Made by a program: the position numbers and the translations under genes. The notes beneath the pieces were generated by a model. It was not told the origin of the DNA, searched no databases, and saw only the letters and a program-made list of their open reading frames with translations. Positions 29,500 to 39,336 of a DNA stretch of 64,000 nt are shown here, piece by piece; positions within the stretch are counted from its first letter, which is position 1; every line of letters begins with the position of its first letter. This DNA comes from an uncultured Pseudohongiella sp. GTDB taxonomy: Bacteria > Pseudomonadota > Gammaproteobacteria > Pseudomonadales > Pseudohongiellaceae. The DNA lies in assembly GCA_902537815.1 (NCBI GenBank), contig CACBCS010000008.1, forward strand, positions 1 to 64,000, read 5' to 3'.

Positions 29500-30162
29500 T
29501 TACTTGAACAGGCTTATCTGAGTCATGAACGATTTGATATGCTGCGGCATGGGAATATTGGCTTCCAGCTGTGGGCAGGGCTCCACTGATTCGGCCAGTG
29601 TGTTCAGATTGATCACACCGGCCCAGATTGCGTTTTCGTAATCGCTGTCCTTGTCTTTCGGTGGTCCACTGCGCACTTTGGCGACCGCCTCGTCAATGGG
29701 GATTTTGATCAGCAGGGTCGCGTTAAGCTCCTGCGGCGTCGCTGCGCGAATCGTGGGCGCGCGGCCCGAGACAATATGGTTGATGAAGACATCGAGGATT
29801 TCCGCTTTGTTTTCTTCTACCCGTTTAGCCTTGCCGAACACCGTCACCGACCGGTAGTTGACCGAGTGGTTAAAACCGGTGCGGGCCAGCACGAGCCCAT
29901 CCAGCAGCGTCATACTGATACAGGCGGTTTGCCCATCCAGCAGTGCGTTCAGCATCTGATTCTGCAGATGTCCATGCAGGTAGAGGGCATCGTCAACTCG
30001 CACGTAGGCATTGGGTAAGACTCTGGCTTCCCCGTTAATGGTGTAGGCGACCTGACATAAAAACGATTTATCAAGCAGGGAATAGATTTCGTCACGCTGG
30101 TAAATGCCGCGACCACTGAAGCGCGAAACTTTGGTGCGTTCCGAAGGTTGCTGATCTGTCAT
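29500..30162 (-). CDS. Pyridoxamine 5'-phosphate oxidase family / flavin-nucleotide-binding protein
   Basis: GRGIYQRDEIYSLLDKSFLCQVAYTINGEARVLPNAYVRVDDALYLHGHLQNQMLNAL. Confidence 0.88.
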   Translation of the reverse strand: MTDQQPSERTKVSRFSGRGIYQRDEIYSLLDKSFLCQVAYTINGEARVLPNAYVRVDDALYLHGHLQNQMLNALLDGQTACISMTLLDGLVLARTGFNHSVNYRSVTVFGKAKRVEENKAEILDVFINHIVSGRAPTIRAATPQELNATLLIKIPIDEAVAKVRSGPPKDKDSDYENAIWAGVINLNTLAESVEPCPQLEANIPMPQHIKSFMTQISLFK

Positions 30163-30289
30163 GGGTGTTTCTCATTGTCGCTGCGCTGGCCGGACGCATT
30201 GTCCGAGTCTGGTTGAGGCCCCAGTATACATGGTCCGCCGGATTTGCTACCAAGTTGTCTGACATATCCCGACAGTCAGGAGGAAGCAA

Positions 30290-30589
30290 ATGGTATTCAA
30301 TAACGTGTTACTGAGAGCCAAAGATCCACAGCGGATTACTGAAATTGCCGAACTGCTCCGGCAGCAGGCATCCCTGTCATCAGTAGAGCCCGGCTGCGAG
30401 CGGTTTGACGTATTCCAGTCTGAAGCAGAGCCTGAGTTGTTTCTTTTAATCGAATTCTGGGCCTCTGAGGGGCATCTGGCACAGCACAAGAAAGCGGAAG
30501 CCTTCACGCAACTGTATCAGCCGAAGGTGCTGCCGCTGGTGCACCGTGAGCCTCATCTGTGCCGCAGGATCTGGCCAAGCCCAGACTAA
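30290..30589 (+). CDS. Putative quinol monooxygenase (ABM domain)
   Basis: 100-aa class; LLRAKDPQRITEIAELLRQQASLSSVEPGCERFDVFQSEAEPELFLLIEFWASEGHLAQHK. Confidence 0.8.
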   Translation: MVFNNVLLRAKDPQRITEIAELLRQQASLSSVEPGCERFDVFQSEAEPELFLLIEFWASEGHLAQHKKAEAFTQLYQPKVLPLVHREPHLCRRIWPSPD

Positions 30590-30658
30590 ATTGGATTCCT
30601 TTCGCTAAAAATGGAAAGATGGGCAGGTTTTTCGACCCATGTATTGCAGGAGTTGGCT

Positions 30659-31417
30659 ATGAAAAGAATCATTCAACTGGGCATTTCAGGTCTCGCATCC
30701 TCGCTGACCCTGTTTGCTCTGCATTCGGCGCAGGCCCAATCTTCAGCGGATCTCGTGGCAGCCGCCCTCAGTCATCCTGACCGACCCAGCGAAGAGGCGC
30801 AGGATGACGCACGGCGTATGCCACTGGAAGTGCTCAGTTTTGCCGGGCTGTCGGCCGGCATGGAGGTGCTGGAGATGGAAGCGGGAGGCGGATGGTACAC
30901 CGAGATAATGAGTCGGGCAGTCGGGGCCGGTGGCAGTGTTACCATGCAGAATCCTTCGGCTTTTGAGAGCTTTACCGGCGATGCAGACAATGACCGTGCC
31001 GCCAGGCTCTCCAACGTCACACTCAGCACAACCAATTTTGATGAACTGGCGCCTGCCAGTGGCTCGATAGACCTGGTTACCTGGATTCTGGGTCCCCATG
31101 AGTTGTGGTTCGCGCCGGGTGGCAATTCCCTGGGGGATCCCACAGAAACCTTCAATGAAATTGTTCGGGTGTTGAAGCCGGGCGGCAGACTGCTCGCCGT
31201 TGACCATCAGGCAGCGGCAGACTCCGGACCGGAGGTAGGGGGCAGCCTGCACCGCATTCGCGATGATCTGATCACTGGCTATGCAGAGGCCGCGGGTCTG
31301 CGTGTGATCCGCAGTTCAGCGATGCACATGAACGCGGAAGACCCGCTTGATAACGGGGTTTTTGATCCTTCTATTCAGGGTCGCACCAGCAAATTTGTCG
31401 TACTTTACGAGAAGTAA
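30659..31417 (+). CDS. Class I SAM-dependent methyltransferase-like protein with signal peptide
   Basis: MKRIIQLGISGLASSLTLFALHSAQAQS leader; LSAGMEVLEMEAGGGWYTEIMSRAVGAGG; NEIVRVLKPGGRLLAVDHQ. Confidence 0.8.
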   Translation: MKRIIQLGISGLASSLTLFALHSAQAQSSADLVAAALSHPDRPSEEAQDDARRMPLEVLSFAGLSAGMEVLEMEAGGGWYTEIMSRAVGAGGSVTMQNPSAFESFTGDADNDRAARLSNVTLSTTNFDELAPASGSIDLVTWILGPHELWFAPGGNSLGDPTETFNEIVRVLKPGGRLLAVDHQAAADSGPEVGGSLHRIRDDLITGYAEAAGLRVIRSSAMHMNAEDPLDNGVFDPSIQGRTSKFVVLYEK

Positions 31418-31504
31418 TTGCGCCGCAGCCGCGTCAACCCATGGCGCGGCTGTGCGCTCTTCAGGACAAGGCGAGCAGCCGGGTCAGCCTGTTGCGCGCC
31501 TGAC

Positions 31505-33238
31505 CTATAAATCCTCAAAAGTAATTTTGCCCCCCACTATAGTCATGACGTTTCTGGCGGTGAGGATGTCCGCTTCAGGGATGGTCATGAGATCGCCGTC
31601 GAACACCGTAAAATCTGCCAGCTTTCCTGCTTCTATCGAGCCTCGCAGATGCTCTTGAAAGGCGCCATGTGCCGGCCAGATAGTGAACATTTTCAGCGCG
31701 GTCTCGCGGGACACTGCCAGCTCCGGATGCCAACCCGGACCGTCTGTGCCGTCCAGACGCTTGCGCGTGACGGCGGCATAGAACTCGATACGGGGGTCGC
31801 CCACCTCAACCGGCGCATCTGATCCACCAATAATCATCAGTCCGCGGTCAACCAGTTGCTGCCAGGGATAGGCATAGCCGAGACGGTCGGGGCCCAGCCG
31901 GTCCGGAGCGAAGTTCAGGTCGCCAATGCCATGACTGGGCTGCATGGAGGGAAAGACCCCCATCTCCACGAATCTCGCCTGATCGGAAGGGGGAATGATC
32001 TGGGCGTGCTCCATCCGCCATCGCAAATCGGTGCTGGACCATTCGGATTCCGGCAGTGCATTCCGTGCTTCGGCATACCAGTCCAGCAGCGTTCGCACGG
32101 CGCGGTCGCCAATGACATGGGTCCAGATTTGCAGGCCTTGCCGCAGTGACGCTGCAAGAACTGGCATGACTTGCTCTTTGGTTGTGCGGTTCATAAAACC
32201 GTTGTGATCTGCATCAGAATAATTCGCCAGTAAGGCAGCGCCTCTTGATCCCAGAGTGCCATCGATGAACACCTTGATGCCCCGCAGATCAAAGAAGTGG
32301 TCCGGGGTGGTTTCCCGGCCACGTTCGAGCATCAAATCCGCTTCCTGCACCAGCGCAGCGGCATAGACACGATGCGCCATTTTCCCTTCGGCATGGATTT
32401 CTTTAAGCAGGTCAATCTGTCTGAATGCCATGCCCGCGTCATGGGTCTGAGTCCAGCCAAGCGCGGCATTAGCCTGCAGACCTCGCTCGAGGTTGTCTTT
32501 GATGTAGTCATCGGTTTCGGGAGGGATGAGCTCACGAAAGACATTCATCGCATTAGCTAGCACATAGCCGGTTGGTGTGCCGTCGAGGTCTCGCTCAAAG
32601 CGCCCTCCTTCAGGATCGGGCGTCCTCGCGGTGATACCTGCCAATTCGAGTGCCCGGGAATTAACGAGTGCCGAGACGCCATCTGCCCGCGGCATGAACA
32701 GAGGTTTGTTCCGGGTGAATGCGTCTACGTCGAACTTGTTGAGAAAGCGCTGCTGGTCGGTCCACTCCCGTTCGATCCATCCGCGTCCCTGCACCCAGTC
32801 TCCTTCGGGAATGGTCTCTGCCCAGTCCTCGATGGCCGCCACTGTTTCAGCCAGCGTCGGAATACCGAACAGGCTGAGGGTTTTTGTCCGGCGACCGATA
32901 CCTTCCAGATGCTGGTGGGCATCAGTGAAGCCGGCGAATACGGTCCGCCCGGTCAGATCGAAAATCTGCGCACTGCTGCACAGGTAGGGCTCGATGCCGG
33001 ATTCATCGCCGACATAGACAATGCGGTCCCCCAGCACTGCCAGAGCGCTGGCAGTCCACTGGTTGTCGTTGGCGGTATAAATCGTGGTGTTGTGTAGTAC
33101 CAGATCAGCAGCCTCACAGTCTGCGCCTGCGTTTTGCGTTGCCAGGCCGGGCTCAATGGACGGGGGCTGATCGCTGCAGGCCGCCGGGAGCAGGCAGATG
33201 GAAAGTCCTAACGCGGCCGATCGAAACCTGTGTGACAC
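31505..33238 (-). CDS. Amidohydrolase (YtcJ-like), lipoprotein
   Basis: LLPAACSDQ lipobox; VFAGFTDAHQHLEGIG; VFIDGTLGSRGAALLANYSD; IWTHVIGDRAVR; IIGGSDAPVE. Confidence 0.9.
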   Translation of the reverse strand: MSHRFRSAALGLSICLLPAACSDQPPSIEPGLATQNAGADCEAADLVLHNTTIYTANDNQWTASALAVLGDRIVYVGDESGIEPYLCSSAQIFDLTGRTVFAGFTDAHQHLEGIGRRTKTLSLFGIPTLAETVAAIEDWAETIPEGDWVQGRGWIEREWTDQQRFLNKFDVDAFTRNKPLFMPRADGVSALVNSRALELAGITARTPDPEGGRFERDLDGTPTGYVLANAMNVFRELIPPETDDYIKDNLERGLQANAALGWTQTHDAGMAFRQIDLLKEIHAEGKMAHRVYAAALVQEADLMLERGRETTPDHFFDLRGIKVFIDGTLGSRGAALLANYSDADHNGFMNRTTKEQVMPVLAASLRQGLQIWTHVIGDRAVRTLLDWYAEARNALPESEWSSTDLRWRMEHAQIIPPSDQARFVEMGVFPSMQPSHGIGDLNFAPDRLGPDRLGYAYPWQQLVDRGLMIIGGSDAPVEVGDPRIEFYAAVTRKRLDGTDGPGWHPELAVSRETALKMFTIWPAHGAFQEHLRGSIEAGKLADFTVFDGDLMTIPEADILTARNVMTIVGGKITFEDL

Positions 33239-33524
33239 GTCGCTATTCTCCCTTTTTGCATGTTGAGTATTGGTGGAGGCTCAAAATAACCGATCCTGAC
33301 GGCTGACTGAAGGCGGATCTCGTGGCTGGATTGCCGGCCATCGAGCTCAGCGCCCGCCTGCCGATTTGTCGCGGGTATCCGGAGTTGGGTGCTGACCAGC
33401 ACCGTTCGCTCGTCCTGCTTCAGAAGCAGCCCGGTTGGGAGGATAGGCACCGACGTTTGCCAGCCATCATAAGAGTCGTACAATGGGGGCTCACTTAAAA
33501 TAACAAGTCTCAAGGGAGCCAGTC

Positions 33525-33983
33525 ATGCCAAGAATTATCCTGCTAAGCGTGTTTGCCTTATTTGTCACCCTGCCAGCGTCCGCGCAACAAAATGCGGAAC
33601 CCTGCGGCCCTGCGGCCGATTTGTCTGAGGATTTCAGCAAAAGTGTTGACGCCGGTTCGCGCTGTTTTGAGCTTCGCATGTACACGGCTGAGCCTGCGGT
33701 GGATGGCGAGGGCGGCATTGATAACCTGCACCAGCGGTTCCGTGAGGAGGAGGTGGCCATTTTTGAGAAGCATGGTGCCGAGGTTGTCGCTGTCTGGCAG
33801 CGTCTGGACAACCCGAACACGCTGGTCTGGATGCTAGCCTATCGAGATCGGGCCCACCGTCAGGAAGTCTGGGAAGCGTTTGCCGCGGATCCCGCCTGGC
33901 ATGCGCTGCGTGAGAAATACGCAGTACCGCTGTCAGCAGAAGCTTACATGATGAGCGCTACCGATTACTCCAAGCTCAAGTAA
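33525..33983 (+). CDS. NIPSNAP family protein, exported
   Basis: CFELRMYTAEPAVDGEGGIDNLHQRFREEEVAIFEKHGAEVVAVWQRLDNPNTLVWMLAYRDRAHRQEVWEAFAADPAWHALREKY. Confidence 0.85.
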   Translation: MPRIILLSVFALFVTLPASAQQNAEPCGPAADLSEDFSKSVDAGSRCFELRMYTAEPAVDGEGGIDNLHQRFREEEVAIFEKHGAEVVAVWQRLDNPNTLVWMLAYRDRAHRQEVWEAFAADPAWHALREKYAVPLSAEAYMMSATDYSKLK

Positions 33984-34020
33984 AAGCCTGACCGGCTTCT
34001 CGTGGAAGCGGTCCGGATAG

Positions 34021-34185
34021 TCTGAGTCACATGGCCTGCATGTTTTTGACGGAGTCGTCACCTTCACCTGGCGTGACGACGACAGCACGCTAGACCCGGT
34101 AACCTACACGCTGACGGCTTCCGGTGTGACACCTCCTATCCAGTGGACAGTGGGCGGGACCTGCGTGCCGCTTGGCCTGTGCTAA
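34021..34185 (+). pseudogene. Possible remnant of a type IV pilin-like C-terminus (no start codon context)
   Basis: Frame opens after TAG at 34018: SESHGLHVFDGVVTFTWRDDDSTLDPVTYTLTASGVTPPIQWTVGGTCVPLGLC*; W..GGTC...C terminus resembles pilin C-termini. Confidence 0.35.
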
Positions 34186-34188
34186 CGG

Positions 34189-36612
34189 CTAAGGTGAGCT
34201 GATTGGCTCGGGCAGGGCGTAGGCATAGACCCAACCCCCGCCCACTTCAGGCTCCTCGTCATCTTCATTGACCTGAGTTTCAAGCTGTAGAATGCCACCG
34301 CCTTCCGGCACCGTTATAACGACATACTGCCGTCCCGATTTCGGACTGATATAGCTCATCGGCGTCGCGGTTGAGGCGGCTGGCAACTCATCAGTCCAGA
34401 GTTCCTGGCCATTCAGGACATCGATGGCTCTGACTTTGCTGTCCGTTACGCCCGCGTTAATAATCAGTCCGCCTCCTGTGACCATGGAACCGGCGGTGTA
34501 GAACATGCCCATCGGCAAGGGCAATCTGGTGGGGATCCCTAAAGGCCCCATGTCGGTTGTGGTTCCCAGTGGACGGCGCCAGAGAACATCCTGACTGGCA
34601 AGATCGACCACGGCGATTTCCCCATAGGGCGGTTTGAGACAGGGAGCGAAAACAGACGACAGAAAGAAGAACGAATAGACAGCATAGGGCGTTCCGGCCT
34701 GGGCGCCGCCGATGCCGTAGTTGTACCCCGTTTCTGTTTCGGCCCTCGGAATGAGGCGCACGACAGAGGGGTTATGCAGAGAATTGACCACCATCAGGTG
34801 GTTGACCTCGTCCACAGCCACGCTGCCCCAGTTCATTCCGCCACCGACGCCCGGGTAATACAGTGAACCGTAACCGGTGGTGGGCGGAGTTAGGGGTCCC
34901 TCGTAGCGCATCCGCTTGAACTGAATGCGACAGGAAGCGTGATCAAAAGGCGTGATGCCCCACATGTCTGCTTCTCTGAGTCGTTCATGATCAAATCTCG
35001 GCATGCCCACCGAAAAAGGCTGAGTCGGGTCGGTAAATTCTTCCGGAATATCGGTCTGTGGCGTTGGCAGTTCCGCAACCTCGGTAACCGGCTCACCGGT
35101 TTCCCGGTCAAGGACAAAAATCTGTGCTCGCTTGGTCGGGACGATTACCACTTTACGCAGCGTGCCATTGATCGGGATGTCTGCCAGAGTCGGTTGTGAA
35201 GGAACGTCATAGTCCCAAATGTCGTGGTGCGTGGTCTGGAAATGCCAGCGCACGCGACCGTTTTCAGTGTCCAGCGCCACGACCGAACTGGCGTACTTTT
35301 CCATTGCTTCGCTGCGGTGACCGCCAAAATAATCCGGCGTTGCATTGCCTGTGGGGACGTAGACCAGTCCCAGCTCCTCATCCGTGCTGGTCAGGCTCCA
35401 GACGTTTGGCGTTCCCCGCGTGTAGGTCTCACCCTCCGCAGGAAGGCCTATGCGGTCCTCCCGTCCCATGTCCCAGGCCCATTTCAATGCACCGGTCACC
35501 GGATCGAAACCCCGAACGACGCCGGACGGTTCTTCGGTTTCCTGGTTATCCAGAACCCAGCCGCCTAAGACGAGAGTATCATTAGCGACAGTGGGGGGAG
35601 AGGTCACAAAATAGTAACCTGGTTTGATTTCCCCCATGCCCGTCAGCAGATTGACCTCTCCCTCATCGCCAAAGTCTGAGCAGGTCTCGCCAGTTTCCTT
35701 GCTCACCGCAATCAGCCTCGCGTCCGTTGTGGCCGTGATAATTCGCTCCGGACAGTTGCTGTCCGCCTGCTCTGGCGGGCTGGCATAGTAGGTGACGCCA
35801 CGGCAGGTGTCCCAGAACCCTATTCGCGCAGACTGGATTTCCGGATCATATCGCCAGCGCTCCTCGCCGCTATCCGGATCGAGCGCCAGAATGACGTTTC
35901 GACCGGTACACAAATAGAGCCCATCATCGATTTGAATCGGTGTGCCTTTAAATTCTCCGGGTACGCCTGTTCTGGTAGTCCATGCAGGCTCCATTTGTCC
36001 CACGTTGGTGGTGTTGATCTGTGCGGTGGGGGCAAAGCGTGTGCCGCGCTGGCTTGCCCCATAATGTCGCCACTGGCCTGTGTCATCGAAGACCTGCCCG
36101 GTGCCCGCTGCAGTGGGTACCTTGACCTCGTATCTGCCATTGGTGGCGAACAGGGCAACAACCAGAATTGCCAGGGCGGCGGCGACGGGACGGGTGGCCG
36201 GCAGCTGTAGTAGGGCATCAGGCTCTCGCTGCAGCAGACCCCGTCTGACTCTGGGTAACAGGAACCACAGGCCCAGAACAGTGAACAGGCCAACGCGCGG
36301 CATGAGTTGCCAGGGGTCAAGACCCACTTCGAACAGGGCCCAGAGGTAGGTCACACCCAGGAAAGCGCCGTACAGTTTTGCTCCCTCCGGTTTGCCCCGA
36401 AACAGCAGCAGGGCGACTGTGATCAGGAGCAGACCCGCACCCAGGTAGTAGGGCGAACCTCCGAGAAAGGCCAGTGTCCACCCCTGAAGGCTCAAGCCAA
36501 CCCCGCATAAAGCCAGTACCACAGCTAACAGCCGTGGTTTCACATAATTACCCTGTGCCTGAGACAACGAAATCTCTCCTGTAAACGTCCACTCGTGCGA
36601 AGATGATCGCAT
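34189..36612 (-). CDS. Membrane-bound PQQ-dependent dehydrogenase, glucose/quinate/shikimate type
   Basis: N-terminal TM helices; WRHYGASQRGTRFAPTAQINTTNVGQMEPAWTTRTG; LTSTDEELGLVYVPTGNATPDYFGGHRSEAMEKYASSVVALD; HHDIWDYDVPSQPTL; YYPGVGGGMNWGSVAVD. Confidence 0.9.
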   Translation of the reverse strand: MRSSSHEWTFTGEISLSQAQGNYVKPRLLAVVLALCGVGLSLQGWTLAFLGGSPYYLGAGLLLITVALLLFRGKPEGAKLYGAFLGVTYLWALFEVGLDPWQLMPRVGLFTVLGLWFLLPRVRRGLLQREPDALLQLPATRPVAAALAILVVALFATNGRYEVKVPTAAGTGQVFDDTGQWRHYGASQRGTRFAPTAQINTTNVGQMEPAWTTRTGVPGEFKGTPIQIDDGLYLCTGRNVILALDPDSGEERWRYDPEIQSARIGFWDTCRGVTYYASPPEQADSNCPERIITATTDARLIAVSKETGETCSDFGDEGEVNLLTGMGEIKPGYYFVTSPPTVANDTLVLGGWVLDNQETEEPSGVVRGFDPVTGALKWAWDMGREDRIGLPAEGETYTRGTPNVWSLTSTDEELGLVYVPTGNATPDYFGGHRSEAMEKYASSVVALDTENGRVRWHFQTTHHDIWDYDVPSQPTLADIPINGTLRKVVIVPTKRAQIFVLDRETGEPVTEVAELPTPQTDIPEEFTDPTQPFSVGMPRFDHERLREADMWGITPFDHASCRIQFKRMRYEGPLTPPTTGYGSLYYPGVGGGMNWGSVAVDEVNHLMVVNSLHNPSVVRLIPRAETETGYNYGIGGAQAGTPYAVYSFFFLSSVFAPCLKPPYGEIAVVDLASQDVLWRRPLGTTTDMGPLGIPTRLPLPMGMFYTAGSMVTGGGLIINAGVTDSKVRAIDVLNGQELWTDELPAASTATPMSYISPKSGRQYVVITVPEGGGILQLETQVNEDDEEPEVGGGWVYAYALPEPISSP

Positions 36613-36741
36613 AGATCGGGTCAATGCTCGATACGGTGTTGTCTGTTTTACGGGTTGTACCCTATTGCGCATTCTGCGATAGGCATAGACCTTCCCAGCC
36701 AGAGACTTTATGCTCTGTCGCATAATAAAAAGGAACTGATC

Positions 36742-38496
36742 ATGCCTTGTAACCTATCCCGAACCGCCCTGGTCACAGGGTTGGCACTGCTGGCCCCATT
36801 CGCGATGCACGCGCAGCATTCGCAGCAGCTGCTGGAGAGTTATACCCCCGTCACTTACACAGAAATTGAAAATCCCGACCCCAGCGAGTGGTTAATGTGG
36901 CGACGTACCCAGAATCACTGGGGCTATAGCCCGCTTGATCAGATCAACAAAGAGTCAGTGGGCGACCTCCGGCTGGCCTGGGCCTGGACCATGGAGCCGG
37001 GCATGCAGGAGACAACTCCGCTGGTACGAGATGGCATCATGTTCCTGCCTCAGGCCTGCGACTTTATTGAGGCAGTGGATGCCCGCGATGGAACTCCCAT
37101 CTGGGAATATCGACGTGAGCGGGTCGATCACGCAGCTTCATTGTCCTGTGCCAATCGCAATGCGACGCTCTATGGCGACAAGCTTTACATCGCAACCGGC
37201 GACGCCTATCTGGTGGCGCTGAGTGTCCTGACGGGAGAGGTGAGCTGGGAACGGCAGATCGGTGACTGGACAATTGGTCAGCACTATTCAGGCGGTCCGC
37301 AGATACTGGATGGCAAAGTGGTTGTCGGGATGTCCGGCTGCTATTACATCAATACCGGCTGCTGGATTACCGCACACGACCCGGAGACTGGAGAGGAGAT
37401 CTGGCGAACCAACACGGTTCCGAAAATCGGGGAGCCGGGCGGTGAGACCTGGGGCGACGTGCCCAATGAGGAGCGAAGGGGGGGCTCTGCGTGGATGCCG
37501 TCGAGCTACGACCCTGAGCTGGATATGATTTATGTGGGGGTTGCCGTACCCATTCCCTGGGGTGAAATTCAGCGGGATACCCGCGATGGAGATGTTCTGT
37601 ATACGAACTCGACCCTAGCGCTCAATGCCGACAACGGTGAAATTGAATGGTATTTCCAGTACATACCGGGGGGAAATTGGGATCTGGATCATCCCTTCGA
37701 ACGGATCATTGTAGAGTCAGAGGTGATTCCGTATGCCGATTCTGTCGACTGGATCAATCCGAATATCGTCTCCAATGAAAGTCGAAAGCTGATTACCGGT
37801 GTTCCCGGAAAAACCGGCATCGTCTGGACTCTTGATGCCGCCACCGGCGAGTTTTTATGGGCTAAGGAAACCAGCTATCAGAACGTCATTGTTGGTGTGG
37901 ATATCGAAAATCACAAAGGCATCACCAATGAGAATCTTGAGATTACCGAAATCCGCCAGCGGCGCTTCGTCTGCCCTTCTACCACCGGCGGTATCAACTG
38001 GAATTCGGTTGGCTACAGTCCTGATACGAACGCCTTGTATGTACCCAGTAACAATGTCTGCATGGATTACTACCTGAATCCTGTGAATCCTGTGCTTGGT
38101 GGCTATCACAGTTCCGCGACCCAGAGAAAACTGCCGCCGGAAGACTTCGACGGGCAGGTGGGTATGTTCTCCGCGATTGATGTCGCAACCGGTGAAGAAA
38201 AGTGGACTTATCGGCAGCGTGCTGGTGTTGCCGGTTCGGTGCTGACCACCGGCGGCGGCCTGGTTTTTGTCTCCGACGATGCGCGACGTTTTCGCGCCTT
38301 TGACGCGGATTCAGGAGAGGTGCTCTGGGAGCAGATTCTGAACTCCTCCGCGGGAGGGTTTCCGATGACTTATGAGCTTGATGGGGTACAGTATCTGGCA
38401 ATCGCTGCTGGCGGCGGGGTCAACTACCGGATGATGACGCCTGAAATCCGTCAGCGACGGGGTGGCAATATCCTTTACGTCTTCAGGCTGCCCTGA
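36742..38496 (+). CDS. PQQ-dependent dehydrogenase, methanol/ethanol family-like
   Basis: WLMWRRTQNHWGYSPLDQINKESVGDLRLAWAWTMEPG; NRNATLYGDKLYIATGDAYLVALSVLTGEVSWE; GGNWDLDHPFERI; ATGEEKWTYRQRAGVAGSVLTTGGGLVFVSDDARRFRAFDADSGEVLWEQ. Confidence 0.9.
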   Translation: MPCNLSRTALVTGLALLAPFAMHAQHSQQLLESYTPVTYTEIENPDPSEWLMWRRTQNHWGYSPLDQINKESVGDLRLAWAWTMEPGMQETTPLVRDGIMFLPQACDFIEAVDARDGTPIWEYRRERVDHAASLSCANRNATLYGDKLYIATGDAYLVALSVLTGEVSWERQIGDWTIGQHYSGGPQILDGKVVVGMSGCYYINTGCWITAHDPETGEEIWRTNTVPKIGEPGGETWGDVPNEERRGGSAWMPSSYDPELDMIYVGVAVPIPWGEIQRDTRDGDVLYTNSTLALNADNGEIEWYFQYIPGGNWDLDHPFERIIVESEVIPYADSVDWINPNIVSNESRKLITGVPGKTGIVWTLDAATGEFLWAKETSYQNVIVGVDIENHKGITNENLEITEIRQRRFVCPSTTGGINWNSVGYSPDTNALYVPSNNVCMDYYLNPVNPVLGGYHSSATQRKLPPEDFDGQVGMFSAIDVATGEEKWTYRQRAGVAGSVLTTGGGLVFVSDDARRFRAFDADSGEVLWEQILNSSAGGFPMTYELDGVQYLAIAAGGGVNYRMMTPEIRQRRGGNILYVFRLP

Positions 38497-38547
38497 ACGT
38501 TGAGGTGTCTCAGAAGTCCCGTCGGCGGGTATCGCTGACTGAACCGT

Positions 38548-39336
38548 TTATTTGTTGCGCCAGTTCGGGGGGCGTTTCTCTCGAAACGCAAGCCGCGCTT
38601 CTTTGCTGTCTTCGCTGGAAAAGGCTTCTGACAGCGCCTTGAGTGCGACATCTGGCACCTCTGAGAACGCCATGTCTTCCATTTGGAAAAGCAGCTTTCG
38701 GGTTCTTTTGATCGCAAGCGGAGACATCGCGGCAATTTTGGCAGCCATTCTCTGGGTCTCTGCTTCTAGAGAAGCGGCCGGCACAGTTTTGGTAATAAGA
38801 CCCATGCTGGAAGCGTCGAGAGCGCTGATCGGCTCGCCGGTATAGATCAGTTCTGCCGCTTTCATTCTGCCGATCAGACGCTGCAAGAACCAGACATGCA
38901 TACCGGGAGGACCTGCCAGATTGGGAACGGCCGGGTAGCCGAAATCAGCATCATCCGCGGCGATGATCAGATCTCCGGCAAAAGCCAGAGTGCAGGCGCC
39001 TTCCCGGGCATAGCCCTGCACCATAGTGATCAGCGGTTTAGAAAGAGACCGGCAAATCGCCAGGGTGTCGACGTAGAATAGGCGAAGAAATTTCTCCATT
39101 TCCTCCTGTTCAAACGCCTCTACAAATTTGATGTCCAGCCCGCCTGAGAGACCTTTGCCGCTTCCCGACAGAATGATCACTCTGCAGTCAGGATCGGCTT
39201 CTGCCTGCCGCAGCGCGTGGTGATATTCGCGCGTCAGTGCCTCATCAATGAGATTCAGGGGCGGCCGGTCCAGCACAATATGCGCAATTCCCTCAGCAAC
39301 GCGGTAACGCAGACCACTGTAGGGTGATTCACACAT
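38548..39336 (-). CDS. Enoyl-CoA hydratase/isomerase family protein
   Basis: GIAHIVLDRPPLNLIDEALTREYHHALRQAEADPDCRVIILSGSGKGLSGGLDIKF; crotonase fold signature. Confidence 0.88.
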   Translation of the reverse strand: MCESPYSGLRYRVAEGIAHIVLDRPPLNLIDEALTREYHHALRQAEADPDCRVIILSGSGKGLSGGLDIKFVEAFEQEEMEKFLRLFYVDTLAICRSLSKPLITMVQGYAREGACTLAFAGDLIIAADDADFGYPAVPNLAGPPGMHVWFLQRLIGRMKAAELIYTGEPISALDASSMGLITKTVPAASLEAETQRMAAKIAAMSPLAIKRTRKLLFQMEDMAFSEVPDVALKALSEAFSSEDSKEARLAFREKRPPNWRNK

